A DNA stretch of 64,000 nucleotides from Prosapia bicincta (lineage: Eukaryota; Arthropoda; Insecta; Hemiptera; Cercopidae): the NCBI GenBank assembly GCA_036971475.1, contig JBAIZL010000006.1, positions 5,669,501 to 5,733,500 on the forward strand. The letters run 5' to 3'. Positions 54,829 to 64,000 of the stretch are shown one piece after another. The notes under the pieces were generated by a model. The model was not told the origin of the DNA and searched no databases. It worked only from the letters and a program-made list of their open reading frames with translations. How positions within the stretch are numbered: position 1 is the stretch's first letter; each line of letters opens with the position of its first letter. The translations under genes and the position numbers were made by a program.

Positions 54829-54868
54829 CGATTGACAAAGACCACTGTGTGGTTGAAATATATCATCG
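54829..54868 (+). ncRNA. Degenerate hammerhead-like motif in Penelope terminal repeat (copy C)
   Basis: ATTGACAAAG is followed by hairpin arms ACCAC and GTGGT (loop TGT), then TGAAATATATC. The mirror-image sequence in copy B is at 51441-51480 on the minus strand. The first box departs from consensus. Confidence 0.3.
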
Positions 54869-54953
54869 TTTAAGTGCTTTTATGTGTTTCTATTTCAAGA
54901 CTACAGAGTGGACTCTTACCAAGGTAAGTCTGTCAGTCTCCTAGTCCAAAAAA

Positions 54954-54955
54954 TC

Positions 54956-55033
<78 letters not shown>
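54954..55033. repeat. (TA)n microsatellite
   Basis: This long AT run lies between the Penelope terminal repeat and the pogo-like MITE, which is inserted at a TA within it. Confidence 0.95.
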
Positions 55034-55036
<3 letters not shown>

Positions 55037-55910
55037 TAAACTCCCGATTATCCGTGGAATAGGGTGGCCCGGCAATGCCGGATAACGAATTCCCCGGATA
55101 ATCCGCTATGAACAAAGAATACGCAAAACGATCGATAATCGATTATTATACCATAAGTTACACAAATAATGACCCCGGTTAGTGTAATTCACCAATAATC
55201 TTCAGAGGACAAAATAAATACAGAAAATAATTTAAAATGTCGATGCATTTGACGGACTATAACATGTACATTTATATGTCTAACTATTTACAATACGTAC
55301 TTAAGTATATGTAAAAAGTAAGTATGTATGTACATATGTAATTTCCTTTACACATAATACTTTCACTTTTTAACAAAAAAATCTGTCACTCTGTTTTTTT
55401 GTGTGAATTGATTTAGCTTTAATGTGCGATCTAAGTTTCTTGAGAACCATTTTGTCGCACAGTGTCTACTTGTGTCACGTGTGTCACAAAGCCATAAAGA
55501 TTGCTAATGTATATGACAGACATGGATAATGCATATGTCACATCCTAGACTATTTATAGCCGAGATTAGCTGACATTTGTTTACAATCTTGTGATACACA
55601 TTAGGTTTTCGGGCGTCCAAGCAATTTGTTATTGTCTCTTATATACAGTAGTCTGCTCGCCACTTTTATTTCGCTGGCCCGCGTCGGGATGCTTCCCTTT
55701 CAATGTAAAAATTACTACGTACATATTTACATATCTATTCCCTTCACCTTAACTTCTATTAAGCCTTATATGTATTTACGTCGTAATTCATCGTTTGGAA
55801 ATTTAAACACATGAATCTGATTGGAATAAAAATTGGATATTTGTAAAACAATGGCAGAACCCGGATAATCCGCAAACCGGTTACTCCGCCTACGGATAAT
55901 CGGGAGTTTA

Positions 55911-55913
<3 letters not shown>
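55034..55913. mobile_element. pogo/Tigger-type MITE
   Basis: This 880-bp element has TA on both sides and inverted termini CAGTAAACTCCCGATTATCC and, inverted, CAGTAAACTCCCGATTATCC. Subterminal GGATAATCCG motifs recur at both ends. It has no transposase. The segment at about 55525-55665 is shared with the TTAA-flanked MITEs at 31130-31275 and 60115-60260. It is nested in a (TA)n tract that continues on both sides. Confidence 0.85.

Positions 55914-55956
<43 letters not shown>
55914..55956. repeat. (TA)n microsatellite
   Basis: This is the continuation of the AT tract beyond the MITE. Confidence 0.95.
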
Positions 55957-55959
<3 letters not shown>

Positions 55960-56475
55960 AAGTTAATATATTACTATTGTAAGTAATTTTATCCACCATT
56001 AAGTGCAATAATTTTACCTTGAGTGATGAGGCACCTTTCGGTCACTTGGCCATTGTCGAATCACTCTATTTTTGTTGCTTTATTGATAATAGTGTTTTGT
56101 TTATATTTTAAGTGTAATTTAGCGTATTTTGGTGTTATATTAAGTGTTAAGCATTTTTTATTAAACTGTATTTTGTTGATGCAATTCTGGAGTTTGATTT
56201 TGAGGTTAAGATATTTACGGTACAGTTGTTTACCTTGGTAGGTGTTAAATTCTTGATATTTTACGTTATCCATTGTTTTTCCGTTGCACTGACTTTATGA
56301 AGTTAATATATTACTATTGACAAGTGATTCGACAATGGTCAAGTGACTGAAAGGTGCCTCATCACTCAAGGTAAAATTATTGCACTTAATGGTGGATAAA
56401 ATTACTTACAATAGTAATATATTAACTTCATAAAGTCAGTGCAACGGAAAAACAATGGATAACGTAAAATATCAA
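55957..56475. mobile_element. Palindromic pair of second-family Penelope tails
   Basis: The left part (GAAGTTAATATATTACTATT through GTCACTTGGCCATTGTCGAA) is inverted at about 56327-56430 (GATTCGACAATGGTCAAGTG through AATAGTAATATATTAACTTC). The spacer contains the CCATTGTTTTTCCGTTGCAC terminal piece, which is also inverted at the far right end. No coding sequence remains. The arrangement parallels the terminal-repeat foldbacks of the first family. Confidence 0.75.

Positions 56476-56476
<1 letters not shown>

Positions 56477-56521
<45 letters not shown>
56477..56521. repeat. (TA)n microsatellite
   Basis: This AT run continues on the other side of the solo LTR at 57714-57766. Confidence 0.95.
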
Positions 56522-56524
<3 letters not shown>

Positions 56525-57710
56525 AATAATTGGTAATTTTGTTTTATACAAGTCTTAATAAAAGTTATAATTTAAAAGAAATAACAATTCAATGCTGCTT
56601 TTTGTTACAATAAACTTTTAATATCTTAAAATGACATTCCTTGTTATCTTTTACAAAGTCACTTACTAATAAAAAATTCTTATTTCCTCTACAAAGAATT
56701 ACAAAAATTAAGCTTTATTAGCCTAAGTCTAAAATTTGTTATGGCAGCAAGAAGTTTAGTTATAAAATTTAATATGAATTGAAATTGATTTAATTATTTC
56801 AATTTGAGCTTGAGCTCTCTTTATCTCGGGTTAAATAGGTGGGTTTTCTAAATTTTGACTAGTAAATTTTGAGTTGGCACTTTCAAAAAAATATCTAAAT
56901 TACAATTCTTACAAGTTAAAATTTTTACAAGTTATTTTGGTTCCTAATTAAATAATTTCCTGAATAATGTCTTCTTAATTGATCAGTTCAATGGTTTGGC
57001 TTATTGTTACTCTGTAATTATGATTTAAATACGATACTGCACTTTCCGCACTAGTTAAAAAAATAAAATTTCGACAGCCAATTCTGAATACGTCTTCCTC
57101 GTTCCGATGCTTTGTTCCAACTGCCTGACGCTACCTTTGTTAGAAAAAAATGGCCAAGTCGTGAATTTCCGCTATTTTTTCGTTTATTCCTTGTAAGTAC
57201 AGCTTTACGGATGTCATGTTCTTCTTCTTTACGGATACACTTCTTCTTCTTAACAACTGCACTTAAATTTCTTTGCAATTAAATCCAAAACTGTTTTCTA
57301 TTATATCTCTACGAGAAATATTTAAACGAATAACTTTTGCCGGTCAATGCGCACGCAACTCCACAAATCCGTTATGCATCGTGTTTACTACAGCACATTT
57401 CACTAGCTTGCCGTGTGAAAGTTTTAAGTGTATTTTTACATAGTTCTATTTAAATTGTTACCTATCAATTATTTCTAATACATTTTATTATAAATAGTGA
57501 TTTGTGTTTTTTTTTTTTTTCTTTTATATAAAATCTTGTGATTAGATCTAAAATGTGGCCGTGTGAATTTTCTACACAAGTGAAATTAGGTTATGTTTAC
57601 AATTCGTTCCTGGTATATTTTAGTAATTTTTTTTTACATACTGAATTTATTTATATATATTTATCTTAATTTGGTAAGTGCCTTTTATATTATATATACT
57701 TCAAAATGTT

Positions 57711-57713
<3 letters not shown>
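56522..57713 (-). repeat. Solo LTR of the retrotransposon at 61.1 kb
   Basis: This 1192-bp minus-strand copy of the LTR at 61106-62317 starts TGTAACATTTTGAAGT and ends ATTACA when read on the minus strand (TG...CA). AT dinucleotide repeats lie on both sides, so it inserted into a microsatellite and the internal region was lost by LTR recombination. Numerous substitutions relative to the 61.1 kb LTR show that it is older. Confidence 0.85.
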
Positions 57714-57766
<53 letters not shown>

Positions 57767-57767
<1 letters not shown>

Positions 57768-58719
57768 CATAAAGATATAAGGGCAAATATTTTTAAACTA
57801 GTTAATGTTGTAAACCGATAAAAAAAAGGTTATAAATATTAAAAAAGAGCAAAGGGCTTAACAATTGTAAATTTCAGTTAAGGTAATTAATCAGTCGTTG
57901 GGTACATCTTGGCAAAATAAAGAGTGAAGATTATTTCTAAGGTTCAAATAATTCTGAAAAATCAGGGTATGGGAGAGTTAACATCTGGTGGAGTCATGGG
58001 ACTCATACAGTTAGGGTGTAACATCAGAAAACACAAATAGCAGGAAACCTTTCACTACTCCCAAATTTTAAAAGTTAAACTTATATTGGCTAAAATACGT
58101 AAGGGAGAAGAGAATCCTCGTTCTTAAAAAGTAAAATCGTTGGGGAAACAGGAACTAAGTTTTAAGGTTTTGTAGAGTGAAGATGTACTTGGGGGATGGG
58201 CAAGTTGTAAGAAATTATTTTAAAAGGAGTTGATTGTTTAGAATAATTTAAGGAATTATAAAAGTAGTTTTAGTTGTTATTTTATGTATGGAATTTATAA
58301 AAGTGTGACAAGTAATAAAATGAGCAGATAATAAAGAGAAAGGGGAGTAAGGTTAAAATTGATTACTGTTCTGTAGTGAAATGTAGAAGTTAATTGCCAG
58401 CAACCAGTGGAATTCCAGGAGACGCAAACAATAACTACAAACTTTATTAGACTAGATTCAGCCAACAGAAATTTCTATAACTTAGTAAATTCCTTACAAA
58501 ATTATATTCATTGTCTTTATAAATTTTAATAAAGTTTTTTAATCACATCCCTTCTACTTTATAGAACATCCCAAAATAACAACCCGAAAGAGAACAAACT
58601 AACACTGGGTTTTATTAATTTTTTTTGTATTAAGAACCTAAAGCCTCAAGAGTTCACCTTTATTTTTGTAATAAGAAAAGCAAATCAAAGCTCTAAATAA
58701 TTATATTTCATTTACTGCA
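57767..58719. other. Non-coding stretch, nothing recognised
   Basis: No gene was seen. It may include the 3' part of the Helitron whose helicase tail lies just to the right on the minus strand, but I could not find a CTRR end with a hairpin. Confidence 0.4.
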
Positions 58720-58962
58720 ATGCTAGATGATAGACATTGGTTTTCTTCATTTCATTTGGAGTATAAACATACAAATTTTAGGTGTCCCAACACGTGAGAA
58801 CACAACATATAATTATCCGTGGTAAAAGCTCGAATGTTCCAAATTTAATCCAGCAATGGTCAATGATTGTCCTTGTGCCTTGTTTATGGTTATTGCGAAT
58901 GCAATTCGCAAAGGAAATTGTAGTCGTTTGAAATCAATAGGTAGATCGTGGATGAATTTACA
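58720..58962 (-). pseudogene. Helitron RepHel helicase C-terminus
   Basis: The minus strand reads DLPIDFKRLQFPLRIAFAIT, then INKAQGQSLTIAGLNLEHSS, FYHG, a TAA stop, then LYVVFSRVGTP. This is the PIF1-like C-terminal helicase signature of Helitrons ('P..R.AFA.TINK.QGQ', 'VA.SR'). The stop replaces Gln. Upstream coding is replaced abruptly at about 58960 by the minisatellite array. Confidence 0.75.
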
Positions 58963-61105
58963 CCAAACCACACACGGAGCATCCTGGGAATATGTTAAAC
59001 AAGCCTTCCAAATTTCAGTAACTTCTGTTTAGCAGTTTAAGCGTTCATAAGACTTTACACACACACACATACAGGTATATACATACATGGGTTTTTGTAA
59101 AATCCCAAGCTCGTGGGGCAGAGCCCTGTGGATGAATCTACACCAAACTTCACACGCACCATCCTGGGAATATGTTAAACAATCCTTCCAAATTTCAGTA
59201 ACTTCTGTTTAGCGGTTTAAGCGTTCATAAGACTTTACATACACACATTTATACATACATCGATTTTTGAACAATCCCAAGCTCGTGGGGCAGAGCCCTG
59301 TAGATGGATCTACACCAAACTTCACACGCACTATCCTGGGAGTATGTTAAACAAACCCTATAAATTTCATTAACTTCTGTATAGTGGTTTAGGTGTTCAT
59401 AAGACACATACGTATATACTTCAGTTTTTGAAGCATTCTAAGCCCCTGTGGAAGATCAACACCAAACTTTACACGAACAATCCTGGGAATATGTTAAACA
59501 ATTCGTCCAAATTTCATTAACTTATTTTGAGCGGTTTAGGTGTACATAAGACACATACCTACACACACACATATATACATACATCGGTTTTTAAACCATC
59601 CAAAGCCTTTGGGGCAGAGGCCTGTGGATGAATCTACACCAAACGTCACACAAACCATCTTGGGAATAAGTTAACATTTTCAACATGGCGGCGATATTGG
59701 TGATCTCATCCAACTACTGTGTTTTTCGTTAACTTCCAGCTCTGACGGCAGTGGAACGCCATGCGGGTTGCATAGCTTGTCGTAGCATCTAATTATCGAG
59801 CCCGTTGTTTTCATCTCAATAATTTTATTTCTAACATATACTTGTTTATTGGTCACATCAGAACAGTGTATTAGCCTCTAAAATATTGTTTTATTTATCA
59901 AGTCACAATTTAAAAAAAGAAATACAAATGATAAATTACTGTAAGACAAATAAGAAAACACAATAATAAAGACAGAGAAAAAAAGAAAATTTATATACAA
60001 AACTAAAGACCCTACTACTAAAATATATTACATACTAAAATAAGCACTCAACGTTCAACTCGGAATGTTTATTTCTGTTTGTGCCAAGTGTTTCGGAGAT
60101 CGTAATGTAAACAGAGACATAGATAATACATATGTCATGTCCGAGACTATTTATAGCCGAGATAAGCTGACATTTGTTTACTACAATCTCATATTGACAC
60201 ATTAGGTTTTCGGGCGTCCAAGCATTTTCCAGTGATACATATTTACAATAGTCTGTTTCCACCTCGAGTGAGTTCATTCACTCTAATAGGACAGTTATCG
60301 TTTATTCTTGCGTTAGTTCAGAAAGCTTAGTTTTTACGATAGTTGTTTTTACCGCATTTTTGCCGCGTTAAATGGTTCAAACTAAAAAAAACATTAAAAT
60401 ATAAAAGTTAAACCGAATTAAATTTGTTTATCAAATAAACTCCCTGAAACATTGTTACAGTTGAAGCATCAAAAGCTAAATTTGGATTGTCGGATTTAAA
60501 AATGACTCAGGCACAATATTCTCCAAACTCTTCTGAAGCAGTGACGTAAAAATCAAACCTTTATACAAACGCATATCGACAGTAGAGAAGTTTCAATTAG
60601 CCTGGGAGTGAACGTGCCGGTGAGCTCGCCGTATCTAAGAAAATAAGCTAGGAGTACATCGGCACGCTCTCGGTACCTCGTAAGGGAACCCAGAGCGTGC
60701 CGGAATGTTTGCCGTGCTGAAAGTGTTAAACAGTCCCTCCAAATTTTATTAACTTCTGTTTAGCGGGTTAGATGTCCATAAGACACATACATATATACAT
60801 CGGTTTTTGAACCATCCTAAGCCTCTGGGGCGGAGCCCTGTAGATGCATCTACACCAAACTTCACAAACACCATCCTGAAAATATGTTAAACAATCTCTC
60901 CAAATGTCATTAAAATGTTCAGTGGTTTAGGCATTCATAAGATACATACATCAGTTTTTGAATCATCCTAAGCTTCTGGGGCGGAGCCCTGTGGATGGAT
61001 CTACACCAGACTTCACATGAACTGTCCTGGGAACAAGTTAAAAAATTCTCCACATTTCATTAACTTCTGGTAAGGGGTTTAGAGGTGCATAAAATACACA
61101 CATAC
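58950..61105. repeat. Minisatellite array of about 150-180-bp units, interrupted by a MITE
   Basis: At least eight degenerate units each contain TCTACACCAAACTTCACACG, a CATCCTGGGAATATGTTAAA block, TTAACTTCTGTTTAGCGGTT and CTGGGGCAGAGCCCTGT variants (near 58955, 59135, 59308, 59455, 59632, 60730, 60850 and 61000). Short ACATACATAC runs mark unit junctions. A TTAA-type MITE splits one unit at 59671-60729, and an LTR retrotransposon ends the array at 61106. Confidence 0.8.
59671..60729. mobile_element. piggyBac-like MITE, family 1 copy 2
   Basis: TTAA lies at 59671-59674 and 60726-60729. The left end TTAACATTTTCAACATGG matches copy 1 at 30682. Removing the element with one TTAA restores the unit sequence AGTTAAACAGTCC, comparable with ATGTTAAACAATCC in neighbouring units. 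This confirms insertion at TTAA with exact target duplication. Confidence 0.85.
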
Positions 61106-62317
61106 TGTAACATTTTGAAGTAGTATATATATAAAAGGCACTTACAAAATAAGATAAATATATATAAATAAATTCAGTATGTAAAAAAAATTACTAAAAT
61201 ATACCAGTAACGAAATGTAAACATAACCTAATTTCACTTGTGTAGAAAATGCACATGGCCACATTTTAGATCTAATCACAAGATTTTATATAAAAAGAAA
61301 AAAAAACACACAAATCACTATTTATAAGAAAATGTATTAGAAGTAATTAATAGATAACAATTTGAATAGAACAATAGAACGATATAAATACACTTAAAAC
61401 TTTCAAACGGCAAGCTAGTGAAATGTTCTGAAGTAAACAAGATGGGAGAACGAATTTGTGGAGTTGCGTGCGCATTGACCGGCAAAAGATATTCGTTTTA
61501 AATATTTCTCGTGGAGATATAATCTAAAACAGTTTGGGAAATAAGATTTAAATGCAATTGTTTTGCAAAGAAATTTAAGTGCAGTTGTTAAGAAGAAGAA
61601 GTGTATCAGAGGCGGTGAACATGACATCCGTAAAGCTGTTACAAGGAATAAATGAGAAAGTAGCGGAAATTGACGACTTGGCCATTTTTATTGCTAAAAA
61701 GGGAGCGTCAGTTAGTTGGGACAAAGCATTTGAACGAGGCAGACGTGTTTCAGAATTGGCTGTAGAAATTTTATTTTTTTTTACTGGTGCGGAAAGTGCA
61801 GTATCGTATTCAAATCATAATTACAGAATAACATTAAGCCAAATCATTGAACTGATCGATTAAGAAGACATTATTCAGGAAATTATTTAATTAGAAACCA
61901 AATAACTTGTAAAAAAAATTTTAGCTTGTAAGAATTGTAACTTAGATATTTTTTTTTGAAGGTGCCAACTCAAATTTTATTATTCAAAATTTAGAAAACC
62001 CACCTATTAACCCGAGATAAGGAGAGCTCAAGCTCAAATTAAAGTAATTAAATCAAATTCAATTAATATTAAAATTTATAACTAAACTTCTTGCTGCCAT
62101 AAACAAATTTTAGACTTAGGCTAATAAAGCTTAATTTTTGTAATTCTTTGTGGGTGAAATAAGACTTTGTAATTAGTAAGTGACTTTATAAAAGAAAATA
62201 AGGAATGTCATATTAAGATATTAAAATTTTTGTAACAAAAGCAGCATTGAATCGTTATTTCTTTTAACTTATAAATTTTTATTAAGACTTATAAAAGTGA
62301 ATTTACCAATAATTACA
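61106..62317 (+). repeat. 5' LTR
   Basis: This 1212-bp LTR begins TGTAACATTTTGAAGTAG and ends CCAATAATTACA (TG...CA). Its boundaries are supported by the solo copy at 56522-57713, which shows where homology stops at both ends. An open stretch of 94 codons inside (61579-61863) is not preserved in the solo copy and is unlikely to be a gene. Confidence 0.85.
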
Positions 62318-62319
62318 TT

Positions 62320-62337
62320 TGGCACACAAACGTGGGG
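62320..62337 (+). promoter_or_regulatory. Candidate primer-binding site
   Basis: TGGCACACAAACGTGGGG lies two bases after the LTR end. The TGG start and position are as expected for tRNA-primed minus-strand synthesis. I did not match it to a specific tRNA. Confidence 0.5.
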
Positions 62338-62526
62338 CTCGATTATAAAAAAATTTAAGAATTAACCTTAAGGCACTTTAGATAAGATTATTAATTAAAT
62401 ATTTGTATTAATATTGTTTACTTTTCAGGACTTTGCAACCATAAGTCAATAATTTTTTTAATTTTCAAAATTTAAATAGCATAAAGGGGAATTTTGAAAT
62501 TTTAGATAAAGAAATAAAAAAAAAAA

Positions 62527-64000
62527 ATGGAATCTGAAACAGGTACATATAATTTAAGGGGGGAGAAAGCGAAAAAAACAGAAAAATTAGAGGAATATAA
62601 CAAACATAGTAGGTCTAGGAAGAGTACAGCAATTGAGGAAGCTGCAAAAGGAAAATATGTGACATTAAAAGAAAAAATAAATGAAAAAGAGGAAGAAGCT
62701 ACAATAGGCCTAATAGAATTGGAAAAAGGGACAAGCCTAGAAATACAAGAGACAGAAACGGAAGGCACAGATATGCCTATAGAAGAGAGTGAGGTGGAAA
62801 CCCAAGTAGATGAGGCTAGGGGATTACCACTGATGCAAACCCAACAGAAAAAGGGAAATAATGAGGGTGTTGATTTAAGGAATATAATGAGGACTTTAAT
62901 GGAAATGAGTGTAAACATAAATACAGGGAGAGAGGAAATGAATAGAAAATTTGAAGAGAGTAAGGAGGAAATAAAAAAAGAAATGAATAGAAAATTTGAA
63001 CAGAGTAATGAAGAAATAAGGAAATTAAATAAAAATAGTGAGGAAATAAAGGAGGAAAATAAGGAGATGAAAGAAGAGATGAACAGAGGATTTGCCTCAA
63101 GTAGGTTGGAAATGGATAAGAAATTCGAAAGCCTAAAGGAAGAAAACAGGAGAATGATAGAGGATATGAGGGAACAGTTGAGAACAGAGAATAATGCTGT
63201 AATAGGAGTTATGAGAAGAGACTTAGAGGAGAAGATTAAGGAGAATTTTGAGGAAACAAAAGAAATAATAGCTGATGTGACAGAAATTAATAAGAAAGAG
63301 ATAGAGAAGGTAGAAAATATAACAATACAGAACAGGGAAGAGTTAAGAGTTTTAAATAGGGAGATAGCGATTGAGAAAAACAATAATAATGATAGAATTG
63401 ACCGATTGGAAACAGAAGGAAGGAGGAATAATGAGAAACAAGGGGAATTGACCCAGAGAATGGAAAAGGTAGAAAAGAAGGTGGAAGAAAGTAAAGGAGG
63501 AGAAGGCCTAAGGATCATACAAGTATCTTGCGGGAATCAGGAGGAGATGCCCAAATTTAATGGAAGGAATGGTAACCCTATGGAGTTCCTCAAAAGACTG
63601 GATAGGTATGTGGAGAGAAAATTTGAATGTAGGACAGGGGAAAGATTTGAAAATGAATGGAGAGGAATCATAGATAGAGCTTTGGAAGTAGGAGCGGCTA
63701 GATGGTGGGAATCAATCAGAGAGGAGGTGGAAGATTTCGCGGATTTACAAGATAGATTTATAGGAAGATACTGGGCCAAAGAAATACAGGAAGGCATTAA
63801 AGAGAGAATGGAAAATGAAAGGTATATTGAGGGAAATGGAAGAGCCAGAGCAGATTATTTCATAGAAAGAGTCATAGTTTTAAAGAACATGACACCACCG
63901 CAAAATGAGGAAGAGATAGTCCGGAGATTAAGCCGGCATTTTAATGAAAGGATACAGTTGTCAAGAAGGGTGCAAAATATAAAAACGATCCGAGAGATGG
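62527..64000 (+). CDS. Retrotransposon Gag (open, incomplete at right edge)
   Basis: The frame is uninterrupted for 491 codons, from ATG at 62527 to the window end. The first 320 or so residues are highly charged (Glu, Lys, Asn, Arg) with heptad-like stretches such as EEMNRKFEESKEEIKKEM, predicting a long coiled coil. There is also a near-duplicate (REEMNRKFE, KKEMNRKFE, KEEMNRGF). Then comes a capsid-like domain: MPKFNGRNGNPMEFLKRLDR, ARWWESIREEVEDFADLQDR, FIGRYWAKEIQ. The 'F.G...P.EFL..L' and 'A..WW' blocks are typical of arthropod LTR-element Gag. There are no stops or frameshifts, so this may be a recent insertion. The zinc knuckle, if any, lies beyond the window. Confidence 0.8.
   Translation, partial: MESETGTYNLRGEKAKKTEKLEEYNKHSRSRKSTAIEEAAKGKYVTLKEKINEKEEEATIGLIELEKGTSLEIQETETEGTDMPIEESEVETQVDEARGLPLMQTQQKKGNNEGVDLRNIMRTLMEMSVNINTGREEMNRKFEESKEEIKKEMNRKFEQSNEEIRKLNKNSEEIKEENKEMKEEMNRGFASSRLEMDKKFESLKEENRRMIEDMREQLRTENNAVIGVMRRDLEEKIKENFEETKEIIADVTEINKKEIEKVENITIQNREELRVLNREIAIEKNNNNDRIDRLETEGRRNNEKQGELTQRMEKVEKKVEESKGGEGLRIIQVSCGNQEEMPKFNGRNGNPMEFLKRLDRYVERKFECRTGERFENEWRGIIDRALEVGAARWWESIREEVEDFADLQDRFIGRYWAKEIQEGIKERMENERYIEGNGRARADYFIERVIVLKNMTPPQNEEEIVRRLSRHFNERIQLSRRVQNIKTIREM

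Larger units (their letters stand above)
53249..54947 (+). mobile_element. Penelope-like element, copy C (right arm of palindrome)
   Basis: This plus-strand copy is head-to-head with copy B. Its first 167 bases (53249-53415) extend farther 5' than copies A and B. From 53416 it mirrors copy B, except for a deletion of about 355 bp. It ends with the inverted terminal repeat at 54947 (CTGTCAGTCTCCTAGTCC) and abuts a (TA)n tract. Confidence 0.85.
61106..64000 (+). mobile_element. LTR retrotransposon (5' LTR, leader and gag; runs off right edge)
   Basis: A 5' LTR (61106-62317) is followed by a candidate primer-binding region TGGCACACAAACGTGGGG (from 62320) and an open gag frame from 62527. The pol region and 3' LTR lie beyond the window. 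The layout and gag sequence suggest a Ty3/Gypsy-type element, but without pol this cannot be settled. Confidence 0.8.

Noticed and set aside
61579..61863. 94-codon open frame in the 5' LTR
   Set aside because: The aligned region of the solo LTR (56.5-57.7 kb) does not keep the frame, so selection for coding is not supported.
62502..63518. Long minus-strand open frame (338 codons, Ser/Phe/Leu-rich)
   Set aside because: It lies exactly opposite the gag frame. Its composition is what the complement of Glu/Lys-rich codons gives; no domain is recognisable.
1..64000. tRNA, rRNA or CRISPR features
   Set aside because: No cloverleaf with a recognisable B box, no rRNA-like stretch and no regularly spaced direct repeats with unique spacers were seen. 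The array at 58.95-61.1 kb is a minisatellite of long degenerate units.

Overview
The window is eukaryotic, AT-rich genomic DNA. It has GT-AG introns, long AT microsatellites and many arthropod-type transposons (mariner, piggyBac-like, pogo/Tigger, Penelope, Helitron, non-LTR and LTR elements). The gene content and repeats point to an insect or a close arthropod relative; I cannot assign an order from sequence alone.

Two host genes can be supported. The main one is a YTHDC2-type RNA helicase on the minus strand. Eleven consecutive coding exons lie between 39306 and 4361, all phase-compatible and all with canonical splice sites. In order they encode an R3H domain, the first RecA-like DEAH-helicase lobe (Walker A, QPRR, DEVH and SAT motifs) and an ankyrin-repeat insertion. 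The last visible exon leads towards the second RecA lobe. The rest of the gene (second RecA lobe, HA2, OB and any YTH domain) runs off the left edge. The second gene is on the plus strand: a 47-codon first coding exon at 49773-49913 resembles the N-terminus of the ADCK1 (AarF/UbiB-family) mitochondrial kinase. Its next exon is not visible in the remaining 14 kb. The two genes are divergent, with about 10 kb of repeat-rich DNA between them.

Nearly everything else is mobile DNA. The helicase introns hold two full-length but dead mariner copies (7.6 and 23.6 kb), an internally deleted mariner of another family (21.6 kb), a mariner remnant (14.8 kb), a 5'-truncated non-LTR element with an RNase H domain (15.9-17.1 kb), several TTAA-flanked piggyBac-like elements (11.6, 17.8, 19.8, 30.7, 33.3 kb), pogo/Tigger pieces (left edge, 26.2 kb) and foldback elements. 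A third mariner copy lies at 44.1 kb between the two genes. Downstream of the ADCK1 exon are two Penelope families (50.6 kb and 51.4-54.9 kb, the latter a large palindrome), a pogo-type MITE (55.0 kb), a solo LTR (56.5-57.7 kb), a Helitron helicase tail fused to a minisatellite (58.7-61.1 kb), and the 5' LTR and open gag of an LTR retrotransposon (61.1 kb to the right edge).

The most unusual theme is a recurring small-RNA-like motif. At least five distinct repeat families, several clearly Penelope-like, carry sequences resembling a hammerhead ribozyme core: a CUGANGA-like box, a short hairpin, a GAAA box, and in some cases a flanking closing stem. These motifs are repeatedly found in palindromic terminal-repeat pairs that abut (TA)n tracts. 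A second unusual point is a block of about 140 bp shared by piggyBac-like (TTAA) and pogo-like (TA) MITEs that otherwise have different ends.
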